Shown here in pieces: positions 33,595 to 45,322 of a stretch of DNA of 64,000 nt (its first letter is position 1; every line of letters begins with the position of its first letter). The notes under the pieces are model-generated. The model did not search any database and had not been told where the DNA came from. It saw only the letters and a program-made list of their open reading frames with translations. Source of the stretch: Elymus sibiricus (lineage: Eukaryota > Streptophyta > Magnoliopsida > Poales > Poaceae); the NCBI GenBank assembly GCA_039707655.1, contig CM077674.1, positions 238,801,904 to 238,865,903 on the forward strand, in the 5' to 3' direction. Position numbers and translations under genes: made by a program.

Positions 33595-36119
33595 GCATCC
33601 CCAAGCTTAACTCCTACTCGTCTTCGAGTAGGGAAGTGATAAAAACAGAATTTTTGATGCGGAATGCTGCCTATCATGTTCATCACAATCTTTTTCTTTA
33701 ATAGCATGGACATATGGATTTTTTTATATGGTTCAAAGTAATAGTCTAGTTTTGACATGAAACATAAATACTCAAGCATATCAACAAGCAATCATGTCTT
33801 TCAAAATATCAACGCTAAAGAAAGCTATCCCTAGCCTATCATGCTCAATCATTGATCCATTCATATAACATATCCGTATATTAGCTAACCCAAAGCACAA
33901 GCATGACCATAATGCCCCCTAGTTGGTGCCTTTATAAGAGAGGATGGAGACTCAAGAAAATAAAAATTGCATAAAAGTAAATAGATAGGCCCTTCGTAGA
34001 GGGAAGCATTGATTTGCTTTATGTGCCAGAGCTCTTTATTTGAAAAATTGAGAGATAAAAATATTTTAAGAGGTATGCCTTTCTGCCACAAAAACGGTTA
34101 AGAATGTTTCATCATCTTCCATGCTAAGCACACCATAGGTGGTTCCCAACAAAAAATAAATTTATACTCCACTTCATTAAGGTATTGTTCCTTTCCGAGA
34201 GAGTTTTTGTTATTCCTTTTCCACCTTTCCAACACAAGTCATGGCTAGCCGAATTCACGGGTGCCTTCCATACCAACACTTTCCAAGGAATTTATTATTT
34301 TTTTGTATTTTTGCAATTCGGGACGGGCATCCCTATTACCAACCATTCTCTCGTGCAATGACAAGTGAGAACACTCATCGTGAGAATGACACACTTAGCA
34401 TGGAAAGATAACAAGCACCCCCTTCCGCCTCATGAGCGGTACAGGCATAAAAGAAAGAGAAGTTTATTTGAAAATTTAGAGATGGCACACGCAAATTTAC
34501 TTGGAACGGTTTAGAAATACCGCATATAGGTAGGTATGGTGGACTCACATGGCAAAAAACTGGTTTAAGGATTTTGGATGCACAAGTAGTATTTCTACTT
34601 AGTACAAGTGGAGGCTAGCATGGGATTGAGAAGGCGACCAACCAAAAAGCGAAAAGATCACACCCACGCCTCAAGCAAAACTAACAATGAAAATATGCAT
34701 ACAAGGAGGATGTAATTTCATAGCATGACTATTGACTTTCATGTGCTTGCATAGGAAATCACAAACCTTAACATGAATATTCTTACTAAAGCATAATTAC
34801 CCACTAACATGGCATCATATATTATCGTTCCCATATCTCAAAACCATTATTAAGAACCAATTTTATTTTGTCCAATGGTCTTCATGAAAGTTTTTATCTA
34901 TATCATTCTTGGATATCTATCACTTTTGGACTATTTAACATGTTGCTTTCATAAGCTCCAACAAATCTAAGTGAAGAACATGAACATAAAATTTCTATCT
35001 CTCAAAAAAGTATAAGTGAAGCAAGAGAGATTTTCTTCAAAAATTTCAGGAACTCTCAAATAAATCTAAGTGAAGCATGAGAGCATTTCTTCAAAAATAA
35101 CAAAGCACACCGTGCTCAAAAAGATATAAGTGAAGCACTAGAGCAATTCCAAAGCTCAAAAAATTTAAGTGAAGCATATGAGCCATTCTAACAAATTATA
35201 ACCACTTTGGCTTCTCTCAACATGGGTGTGTACAGCAAGGAATCATGACTTTGGTCAAACGGCAAGAAAAGCAAAAAAAATTCAAATCATACAAGATGCT
35301 CCAAGCAAGACACATATCATGTGACGAATAAAAATATAGATTCAAGTAAAATACCGATGGTTGTTGAAATAAAGAGGGAATGCCACTCGGGAGCATCCCC
35401 AAGCTTAGACGCTTGAGTCTTCTTAAAATTTTACCTTGGGGTGCCATGGGCATCCCCAAGCTTAGGCTCTTGCCACTTCGTATTCCGTCATCCATAAAGA
35501 TCTCATCCAAAACTTGAAAACTTCAATCACACAAAACCTAACAAAACCCGTGAGATCCGTTAGTATAAGAAAGAAAATCACAACTTTTAAGTACTGTTGA
35601 AAACCCATTCATATTTTATATTGCATAATATCTACTGTATTCCAACTTTGTTATGGCTTATACCCCCCGGAAAAGTCCATAGAATCATCAAAACAAGCAA
35701 ACAATGCAAAGAAAACAGAATCTGTTTCAGACAGAATAGTCTGTAGTAATCTAGAAGTTTCGAATATTTATGTAACTCAAAAAATTCTGAAAAATTAGGA
35801 AAATTTCGAGAACTCATATAGAAATACTGTGTAAAAATTTCAGAATTTTATCACGCTCCAGTAAAGAAAATTAATTCCTGGACTGGACATAAAAGTTTCT
35901 GTTTTGAAAACAACATCAATTATACTTTCTTCTAGATCACCCCAAAGGTATTGCTTGGCACAAACACTAATTAAAACACCAAAAACACAATATATCCAGA
36001 GAGATAATTGTGCAAAAACTCAATAATAGAAAGTAAAAAGCAAAAATAAATTTATTCATTGGGTTGCCTCCCAACAAGCGCTATCGTTTTACGCCCTTAG
36101 CTAGGCATAACGCATGGAT
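33595..36119 (-). other. Non-coding 3' half of Athila-like copy A
   Basis: No protein seen. It contains three copies of a polypurine-tract-like motif (minus strand CTAAGCTTGGGGATGC; 33595-33609, 35393-35408, 35450-35465) and degenerate repeats around ATAAGTGAAGCA (34965-35190). Both features recur in copy B. Confidence 0.6.
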
Positions 36120-37274
36120 CTAAGAATTGTCATCCTTGTTTTTGGATCCATAAGAGGCCCTCATGATTGACTCATATGGTGGCCTTATTCTGGTCCTAGG
36201 GAAGTGTTCCATCCCCTTCCTCAAGGGAAATTGGAACTTTATGTTTCTTTCTTTCATGTCAATCACGGCACCAATAGTGCGCAAAAACGGACTACCAAGA
36301 ATAATTGGACAAGACGGATTGCAATCAATATCAAGAACAATCAAATCTATGGGAACAAAATTCCTATTAGCAAGGATAAGAACATTATTGATTCGTCCCA
36401 TAGGCTTTTTAATGGTGGAATCCGCCAAGTGAAGATTCAAAGAACACTCTTAAAAATCGGTAAGACCAAGAACATCACATAAAGATTTCGGTATGGTGGA
36501 AACACTTGCACCCAAATCACACAAGACAAAGCACTCATAATTTTTAATTTTAACTTTAATAGTAGGTTCCCACTCATCATGCAATTTTCTAGGGATAGAG
36601 ATCTCTAGATTCAACTTGTCCTCATAGGCTTTCATTAAGGCATCTACGATATGTTTAGTAAACGCTTTATTTTGTTCGTAAGCATGAGGTGAGCTAACCA
36701 TGGATTGCAGCAAGGAAATACATTCAATCAAAGAGCAATTGTCATAATTAAAATTCTTGGGATCGAAAGGAGTAGTAGGAGCATCACTAGAAAGAGTTTT
36801 AACCTCCTCATGCCTACTTTTTGCAATTTTTTCAACACGATTTTTGTTCTCAAAATTTTTGGGACACCATCCAATGGAAGTTGGATCATGTCCAGTCCCT
36901 TTATCAACAATTTCAATCTTAGAAAACAAAGAATCAAGAGGAGTAGAACCAATCATCTTAAGATCTTCATCTTTTCCATCCTCTAATGAGATTGGTTTAG
37001 CGGCCATATGATTTACTAGCGTAGCTTGTGCATCAGAAATTTTCCCCAACAAACTTTTGGTGGAAGCATATTTAGATTGGAGATCAAGAACCTCCCTACT
37101 AATATCATCAAGTTGTTTTGTTATGGCATCTAAAGCAACGGAGTGTTCCCTAAGCTCCTCAGAAAAATACTTATTGTGCTCAAATTATGCAGCCATATAC
37201 TCCTTAGTGCTTTTCTCAATTTCAAGCAAAACATGAGGGTAAGGAACATCATAAAACTCCTTTTGAGGCATCAT
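36120..37274 (-). pseudogene. Coiled-coil plus retropepsin-like protein of copy A, two stops
   Basis: From an ATG at 37274/37271 (MPQKEFYDVPYP) one frame runs to 36120, about 385 residues. The first ~100 residues are a predicted coiled coil (SEELREHSVALDAITKQLDD), then a linker, then an aspartic-protease fold: YECFVLCDLGASVSTIPKSL (active-site loop DLGAS) and later PIILGSPFLRTIGAVIDMKE, the second retropepsin signature. Stops: TAA at about 37187 (after EYMAA) and TAA at about 36447 (after LGLTDF); both codons are intact in copy B. It is the only coding region of the element. Full-length Athila relatives have a Gag before and a polymerase after such a domain. Confidence 0.78.
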
Positions 37275-37494
37275 GAAAAAGCAATGAAGAGGCACACAAA
37301 AAATAGATCTAGCGAGAAAAACGGCGAACGAAAAAGAGGGGCGAATAAAACCGGCAAATTGGTGAAGGGGGAGAGAGGAAAATGAGAGGCAAATGGTGAA
37401 GTGGGGGAAAGGAAAACCGGAGGCAAATGGTGAATAATGTAAGTGTGGAGAGATAAGATTTGTGATTAGGAACCTGGTGGATGTTGAAGAAGCC

Positions 37495-37512
37495 TCCCCG
37501 GCAACGGCGCCA
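37495..37512 (-). other. Primer-binding site of copy A
   Basis: TGGCGCCGTTGCCGGGGA on the minus strand, 11 bp inside the 5' LTR. It matches the tRNA-Asp-type primer site of Athila-group elements. Confidence 0.75.
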
Positions 37513-37523
37513 GAAATTCTTCC

Positions 37524-39048
37524 TGATGTCTCGTCTCGCGTTGATGGTTCCTCGAAGAGGAGAGGATGATGTAGCGAGCGGTGAAGTATTTCCCTCGGTT
37601 AAGAACCAAGGTATCGAACCAAACGGAGGTCCTCGCAACACCACGTGTTCAGCTCCTACACACAAGAAAACAAATCTCCACACCCAACGCGATCAAGGGG
37701 TTGTCAAGCCCTTAACGGTAAGATGAAAGATGAAACGTAGATGGGAAATTGTTGCAAAGTGAAATATGGTTCAGATCTGAAATCTTTAGATCAAAAGCAA
37801 AAGCAAAAGAGATCGAAAGCAATATGATGGAAAAGAGACCCCGGGGGCCGTAGGATTCACTAGTGGCTTCTCTCAAATAAAATAGCAAACGGTGGAAAAC
37901 TTTTACTGTTAGGCAATTGATAGAACCTCAAATAATCATGGCGATATAAAGGCAATGATCTATATATAGGCATCACGTCCAAGATTAGTAGACCGACTCC
38001 TGCCTGCATCTACTACTATTACTCCACACATCGACCGCTATCCAGCATGCATCTAGTGTATTAAGTTCATGGAAAAATGGAGTAGTGCAATAAGAACGAT
38101 GACATGATGTGGATCAGATCTATTCATGTAGGAATAGACATGACCTTTTTCTCCTTAGTGGCAACGATCTACGCGTGTCTTGCTGCCCCTTCTGTCACCG
38201 GGAAAGATCACCGCGAGATTGAACCCACTATCGAGCACCTCTTCCCATGGCAAGAAAAATCAATCTAGTTGGCCTAACTAAACCAAAGTTTCAAGAAGAA
38301 ATACAAGACTATAAGAAATCATGCAAATAAGAGATCAAGGAACTCAAGTCACTTTCATGGATATAAAAAGATAGATCTGATCATAAACTCAAAGTTCATC
38401 GGATCCCAACAAACACACCGCCAAAAAGAATTACATCATATGGATCTCCAAGAGACCATTGTATTGAAGATCGAAGAGAGAGAGAAAGCCATCTAGCTAC
38501 TGCCTACAGACCCGAAGGTCTACAATGAACTACTCACGCATCATCGGAGAGGCACCAATGGACATGGTGAAACCCCCCGAGATGGTGTCTAGATTGGATC
38601 TGGTGGTTTGGAACTTACGGCGGCTGGAATTATTTTTCGTCGACTCCCCTAGGATTTTGGGGATTTTAGAGTATTTATAGAGCAAAGAGGCGGTGGAGGG
38701 GAGCTTTGAGTGGGCCACCACCCATCAAGGTGCGCCAGGGCCCCCTGGCACGCCCTGGTGGGTTGTGCCCACCCTGGGTCACCTCTCCGACTCTTCTTCG
38801 GTCCTTCGGGTGTCTTCTGGCCTAGAAAAATTCCACAAAAAGTTTCGCTGCGTTTGGACTTCATTTGATATGGATTTTCTGTAAATCAAAAATAGGGCAG
38901 AAAACAGCAACTGGCACTTGGCACTATGTCAATAGGTTAGTTCCCAAAAATGATATAAAGTTGATAGGAAATCATTATAAAACATCCAAGATTGATCATA
39001 TATCAGCATGGAACAATCAAAAATTATAGATACGTTGGAGACGTATCA
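37524..39048 (-). repeat. 5' LTR of Athila-like copy A
   Basis: 1525 bp direct copy of 32069-33594 with about 65 differences by eye. Confidence 0.9.
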
Positions 39049-39053
39049 CAAAC

Positions 39054-40844
39054 CTATAAGCAAATTTTTGAAGTAGATACATTAGTTTTAGAGATTTCTC
39101 TACTTTTTGATTATACAAACAAAGTTGGTGGTTAATTTTAGCAATCATGTTTGAGAGGAAATTTAGCATCAAATGGAATGGATGAGCTTAAATAAATGAT
39201 AATGATGAGAACAATCCTACACATGGTCACAGTAAGCAGGTGCTTGAACAACTATTCTTTTAGTGATATTAGCCCATACTTTTGGTTTCGAGTGCATGGA
39301 TGCTTTGATCAATGGTTTAGAAATGCATTGCTCTTGTAGTAGATATGTTAACATGTTTGATCCTTATTACCATCTAACGTTCCACCAAACATGTTCCTCA
39401 TTGGTTTGCTACGTAACAATTTGCACCAAGAATATTTTCTTTTAAGGTTTAAGGTTTAAAATAATTAAAATCTTAAAATAAATGATACTGGCCGGAGACT
39501 AGCCGGATGACAGGGATAACTTCTCTTCAGAACGATGGATTTTCATTTGGTGTTTATGCAGTGACGCGTTGTCCATGGTAGTCTATCGGTCCATCCTATT
39601 GGTATAATCATTATGGTACTTGGTGTGTTTGTTTGTGTCTCCCCATTAATATTTTATTGGCCAGCCATATTTATTTGCATTAGACCTGAACCCAACCACA
39701 TCAGCTTGCTATTCAGTTGTTTCAGTTCACTTGTGAAAATGATTGTGATTCCATCCATTTATTTCTTTTATAGAGAGTATTTGTACTGGTGAGTTTGATT
39801 TGTTAATACAGTGGGGTACAGCCTGGTGGAACCATGCAAGCGGTGATCGTCGTTTCTTAGGTACAATCACTACAACATCTTAATTTACTCTTTGTCCCTA
39901 CTCCTTGTGTGCTCTGTTATGCCTCAATTCCTCACACCATTGTGTTTCATTGCCTGCATGCTTTACATAGAGGTTTAGTTTATCCTAATAAAATTGCACT
40001 ATTAGTGCTCTGTTCTTCCTCTAATAATCATGTCAGCGCTTCATGACTCTTATTGTTATTGTTTGTTTAATCAGTGTTGCTGATGTATACATAAAGCTTC
40101 TATGTTAACGTACATGATCTGATGAGGTTATGCTCATGCTATTGTTAACAGCCTTTGTAATTTTTTGTAGGTCTGTCATTAGTTGTATCTCTTTTCTTAT
40201 TACAATCATTTTCCTTTTACAGTAAGTTCAATACGTCTTATAGAAGAAACTCCCAAGGGTGTTCTGCAGCTTATGAAGTTGGAAGGCTTGACCATCTTTG
40301 TCCATTAGAAATAGTTAGGAAATAAGCAGATGTATCGTTCGTGTGATTTTAGGTCGGAAAGGGTCTCTCCAAGGATGAGAAGGGTCGAGATGCGAAAGCA
40401 GGGAGCCTTTCTTCTCCTAGTGAGTGTTACAACGGACCCGGTGGTCTTATTAAAAGTATCTTAGACCTTCCTGTAAATAGACAACAAAGCTTTCTTATTA
40501 AAAATATTTGCATTTAAGTTTGAAATATTTATGTCGCATCAGCTCACACTATATTTTTTTTGTATAACATGACCCATTGACCAGTTATTTGGGTTCATTA
40601 CTGAACTTTGTAATGCCTCTTGTTCATTTGTATAGCTTATGACGAGGCACATATTCTATTTAGCATTCATGTTTACCATTGGTTATGGGTTAAAGTCAGC
40701 AAAGATAGCATATCCACATGTTTGCAAATCACTTTTGTTGTATATAAGTGCCATCAAGGATCAACCTAGACATGCGGACATGCGTAAGCTAGATAAGTGC
40801 GCACATGAACACTCAGGAGGCATGCCAATGGCACGCCCCAGCCA
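39054..40844. other. Native DNA with a small gene fragment
   Basis: It continues 32068 across the insertion. Apart from the MYB-CC-like exon at 40222-40310 I see no gene. Confidence 0.5.
40222..40310 (+). pseudogene. Possible MYB-CC (PHR1-type) exon fragment
   Basis: After an intron-like TTTTACAG acceptor the frame reads ETPKGVLQLMKLEGLTIFVH. This closely resembles the end of the MYB repeat in MYB-CC phosphate-response factors, where the SHLQKYR motif normally follows. Here stops follow at once. It is a single short match, so the call is tentative. Confidence 0.45.
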
Positions 40845-40908
40845 CTAGTATAGTTTATCCAGAGACACCTCAGACATACTTCACTAGCTTGCTTAGAGCA
40901 GTGATGGG
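40845..40908 (-). pseudogene. C-terminal piece of the RNase H-domain relic, left of the solo LTR
   Basis: On the minus strand this reads HHCSKQASEVCLRCLWIN, the usual C-terminus after the VAH motif of plant RNase H-like (RVT_3) proteins. It joins in frame to 42317-43028 once the solo LTR and one copy of ATGGG are set aside. Confidence 0.65.
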
Positions 40909-42316
40909 TGATACGTCTCCAACGTATCTACTTTTCCAAGCTCTTTTGCCCTTGTTTTGGACTCTAATTTGCATGATTTGAATGAAACTAACCCGGACTG
41001 ACGCTGTTTTCAGCAGAACTACCATGGTGTTGTTTTTGTGCAGAAATAAAAGTTCTCAGAATGCCACAAAACTTTGCGGGGATTTTTTGTGGAAATAATA
41101 AGAATTATTGGAGCCAGCACCTACCAGAGGGGGCCCCTGGTGGAGCAGCACCCACCAGGGCGCGCCACCCCCTCCTGGCGCACCAAGGTGGGTGCTGCCC
41201 ACCTGGTGGCCCCGCTGACCCTAATTCCAACGCTATAAATTCACATCTTCGGAGAAAAAAATAGGAGAGAAAGAATTATTGAGTTTCACGAGACGGAGCC
41301 ACCGCCACCCCCTGTTCTTCCTCAGGAGGCCAGATCTGGAGTCCATTTGGGGCTCCGGAGAGGGGAATCTTCGATCTTCGTCATCACCAACCTTTCTCCA
41401 TCGCCAATTCCATGATGCTCTCCACCGGGAGTGAGTAATTCCTTCGTAGGCTCGCTGGTCGGTGAGGGGGTTGGATGAGATTCATCATGTAATCGAGTTA
41501 GTTTTGTTAGGGCTTGATCCCTAGTGTCCACTATGTTCTGAGATTGATGTTGCTATGACTTGTCTATGCTTAATGCTTGCCACTACGGCCCGAGTACCAT
41601 GATTTCAGATCTGAACCGTTATTGTTATCACCATTATATCCATGTTCTTGATCCGATCTTGCAAGTTATAGTCACCTATTATGTGTTATGATCCGCAAAC
41701 CCCGTAGTGACAATATTCGGGATACTTTCTGGTGATGACCGTAATTTGAGGAGTTCATGTATTCACTGTGTTAATGCTTTGTTTTGGTTCTCTATTAAAA
41801 GGAGGCCTTAATATCCCTTAGTTTCCTTATGGACCCCGCTGCCACGGCAGGGTAGGACAAAAGATGTCATACAAGTTCTTTCCATAAGCACGTATGACTA
41901 TTTAAGGAATACATGCCTACATTATATTTATGAACTGGAGCTAGTGCCGTATCGCCCTAGGTTATGACTGTCACATGATGAATATCATCCAACGAATATC
42001 ACCGATCCAATGCCTACGACTTTTCCATATTGATCTTGCTAAGTTACTACTGTTGCTACTGCTGTTACAATTGCTACTACTGCTGCGGTCACTGTCACTG
42101 TTACTGTTACTATCACGACTGCTATTGAAACCACCATATTACTTTGCTACTGATCACTCTGCTGCAGATAATTAATCTCCAGGTGTGGCTGAATTGACAA
42201 CTCAGTTGCTAATACTCTCAAATATTCTTTGGCTTCCCTTGTGTCGAATCAATAAATTTGGGTTGAATACTCTACCCTCAAAAACTGTTGCGATCCCCTA
42301 TACTTGTGGGTTATCA
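40909..42316 (+). mobile_element. Solo LTR of a Sabrina/Athila-like gypsy element, 1408 bp
   Basis: It starts TGATACGTCTCCAACG and ends GTGGGTTATCA, with the target duplication ATGGG on both sides (40904-40908 and 42317-42321). No internal domain follows, so it is the product of LTR-LTR recombination. It contains a TATA box (41234-41240), a GGCGCGCC-type hairpin upstream of it, and a CTACTG-rich simple repeat (42040-42130). Confidence 0.9.
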
Positions 42317-43028
42317 ATGGGCAACTAGGTTTGCCTCCCGCATAACAAAAGAAGCGCTAAAATTGCTGAAGTTCCTGTATAGCTCCTTAATCTCCTGAAG
42401 ATGGGCAGCTATGTCAGCCTTTGAAAAAACATTAGAATTCCAAAGATTGACTACCTCCAGAGCATCACTTTCAATGATAATCCTTTGTCGGCCCCTATCA
42501 CATGTCAATTTAATCACATCCCGCATGGCAAATGCTTCCATCAACCTGGCACTAGCAGCAAGTTCGTACCAAAGTGCTCGTGCCCGAACAAGTTTTCCTG
42601 TATAACCTCGGACAACAAACACAGTTCCACCTTGACCAGATGTTTCCAAGTATTATGAGTCCACATTGATCTTGAGAGTATTTTCTTCCGGCGGCTTCCA
42701 CTGAACCTGAGCACGAAGTTGAGACACCGGCTGCTCCTTGCCAAGCTCATATAGGTCAGCAGCCACATCAATCGTTCATTGCGTAGACTGAATTATAGTA
42801 TGAGTTTTCTCCATGTCTTCGATCGTTGCGCTCAGACCATACAGACCAAGCCCGGCCCACACAAGATAACACAGGCTGTGGAGAGCTCAACCATAATTCT
42901 GTCAAGCATGTCCAGAGGGCATGAATCTGGATGAAGAAGTGGTAGTTTGACACCCATTCGAATTCAGAAGTGCATCTGGGCATTGGGGCAGACTGATGGC
43001 ACAGGACAAAGCTACGTCGGTGAGACAA
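42317..43028 (-). pseudogene. RNase H-domain (RVT_3) gene or LINE relic
   Basis: The minus-strand frame 42649-42317 encodes an RNase H fold: an Ala/Arg-rich stretch with MEAFAMRDVI (catalytic Glu), IIIESDALEVVNLW (catalytic Asp) and the closing MREANLVAH. Upstream, 43028-42768 shows the zinc-binding reverse-transcriptase tail type (AWSVWSERNDRRHGE). This order is typical of plant non-LTR-derived RNase H proteins. The frame changes between the two pieces and the solo LTR splits the C-terminus, so it is dead. Confidence 0.72.
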
Positions 43029-43083
43029 GTCGTCGAATGTGTTATGCTGATTGCGTGTGTACCGCTTTATTTATGAAGTATAA

Positions 43084-44308
43084 GGGCATCTCCAACGCTG
43101 ACCCATAAATTTGCTCCAGTATCCATCCATGGACAGGAGGACCAGTCCGCGGACATGGATGCCGGAGCCGGCCAGCCAACGCTGCCCGCGTACATTTCAA
43201 GTCGAGTTGTGACTTAGACAAAATTCATGCAAATCGGCTGATATTCATCAAAGTTCGAAAAGAAAAATAGCACAAATCATCCATACATAGCATGCAAATA
43301 AGTCTAGTACAACAATGTCTCAAATTCGATGTCCAACAAGTTTTCCAGCAGATCATGTTGTCGCACACATACTGCCCCTTCAGCTTCATCCAATAGTGTG
43401 TACGTAAATGATCGTCCCTCTCTCCTGTGGTACATCACGGTGGCGCGTACGAGCTACACAATGTGTAGAGCAACATTGAGTGAATGAATGATCCAATCAA
43501 CAAGTTGAGGAAGAAGAAGCAAAACTTACGATCTCCTCCTCTGTCGTGTGCAATGGCCACCTTGCTCTAGCTGAGCAACTACGTGACAAAACTTGGTGAT
43601 AATGGTCTAGATGGCGTACCATCGGTACGATAATGACCTCACATTTGCGATCATGGATGATGTGCATATCGTAGGGCGCATGTGCTTTTATGCGTGAAAC
43701 GATTCATGCACTTACTGCCAGAAGGTCCCCCCTCCGCTCCTTCCTATGAAATCTACAGATACGGCCAACCACGCATCGCACAAAAAACTCATCCTCCATG
43801 GTCGAGTACCCTGCCATCCTTCTTACTGGGAAAAGACGACATGGCATCCGAAAATAAGCTCAATGGCATTTGACCGAACACCCGCGGGGCGTGGTGGCCG
43901 CCATGGAGGTCATCGATAGGGTGGTGGACTGTACCTGGTATAAATGGCTCCAGGGTGGACACGCCGTCGTAAAGAGGCGAGCGGGTGCATCGGTGCTAGT
44001 TGCAAACATCTGGCAATGCCTATGCGACAGCCGGAGAGGTACAACGGCGGCGACGGAGGTGGAGGGTGAGGATGCAAAGCAAGGTGATAGGTTGAGGAGT
44101 GGAAGAAAATGAGATCAAGAGGGTGGATTTAGTGGGCCTGGGGTGTCGGAGTCCAACGTGGTTGTTGTCCAGACTCCCGCACCCCCCAACTTTGTCTCCA
44201 TTTTGCGTGAGAAAGTGTGTCCGGATCGCCAAGTGGACCGATACAGGACCGCGTTGAATGGCTTCCGCGGTCTGGACCGGGGTTTGAGGGTCAACATTGG
44301 AGATGCCC
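43084..44308. mobile_element. PIF/Harbinger-type DNA transposon, non-autonomous, 1.2 kb
   Basis: Terminal inverted repeats of about 21 bp (GGGCATCTCCAACGCTGACC at the left) match at 19 of 21 positions and are flanked by the 3-bp duplication TAA (43081-43083 and 44309-44311). No intact transposase is seen. Confidence 0.85.
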
Positions 44309-44311
44309 TAA

Positions 44312-45322
44312 TAACTTCATCAATACAAATAACTTATGGAGTGGTACCAAGCTAAATATGCCGGCCCCTATCTAGTGTAGAAGCAGCCTTTGCCAAATTG
44401 TGAGCTTTGAAATTGGCGAGTACTAGGCGCCGGCGCACCAGCCCAAATTTTGGCCAACCGCCCTCGTGCCGTTAGATGCGCTCGTACACAGCCGTTCGAT
44501 CACATCGTTCCCTTTCCTCTGTCTCTCTCATTCGCCCCTATGTCATCTCGCCCATGCGCACGGGAAAAAGGAAAAATAGCAGAGACCCGCCACTACAGCT
44601 TGCCGGATCCCGAACACTGTTGCCCCCGCCATAAATCTCCCTCATCATTGGACCTCGCGTAGCACTTGCCATGGAAGGGTATGAGGTCGGCCATGGCTGC
44701 TTGCAGCCCCAGCCATTGATAGTGGCAGCTCTGCCATCGCCAACTCCTGCCATTGTAGCAACAAATCTTGTCAGACGTGGCTTTTATGATTGTCATTTGC
44801 AGCAGTCGTGACGTCATCCCTGTCGTCGCTGACGGGGCCATGACCGGGGGGTAGTTGACCAAGCCCAAAGCAAAGATGTGGGCCTGTGACCAGGGCCCAA
44901 CGGTGGAACGAATCGACCCAGCCTAGACCTGTTCTCCAAGACAAGGGCAACGACATTTGGTGACTCTGTAAACCCTAGACATCCCTGTCTATATAAAGGG
45001 AGGTCCGGGGGTCCCGTAGGGCATCCATTCTAAGATCAAAAACTCTCAGTAGCAATCCTATATATCATTGTAATCCTCTGCATGAGGTATCCCCCACCAT
45101 GAATAACAAGAAGTAGGATGTAGGGTATTACTCTTCGGAGGCCCGAACCTGGGTAACCTGTGTGTGCAGACTCCATTCCGGTACTTCCGACCTTGTCATG
45201 AACTCTATCGAGGGATTTGATGATATTTTACTCCGTCGGTTGGCGTGCCAGGCATGGGCGACGATGGTCGGAGACCTAACCCGGTGAGGGGAGTCATAGA
45301 AGGCTGGTAGATTCTCGTTGGG
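44312..45322 (+). repeat. Native DNA and a truncated gypsy LTR fragment (about 44880-45215)
   Basis: The part from 44880 has LTR architecture like the gypsy LTR at 9446: AAACCCTAGAC, a TATATAAAGG box at 44990, a GAAGTAGGATGTAGGGT block and the shared stretch GGCCCGAACCTGGGTAA. No second copy or target duplication is visible, so it is a fragment. 44312-44880 holds nothing I can name. Confidence 0.45.

Larger units (their letters stand above)
32069..39048 (-). mobile_element. Athila-like non-autonomous Ty3/gypsy element, copy A, 7.0 kb
   Basis: Two LTRs of about 1.5 kb (minus-strand start TGATACGTCTCC) and the target duplication CAAAC (32064-32068 and 39049-39053) define it. The primer site TGGCGCCGTTGCCGGGGA (minus strand, 37512-37495) fits tRNA-Asp, as in Athila-type elements. 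The internal 3.9 kb encodes a single coiled-coil plus retropepsin-like protein and no reverse transcriptase or integrase. LTRs differ by about 4%. Confidence 0.92.

Noticed and set aside
42314..43028. Active RNase H gene
   Set aside because: The frame changes between its parts and a solo LTR splits its end.
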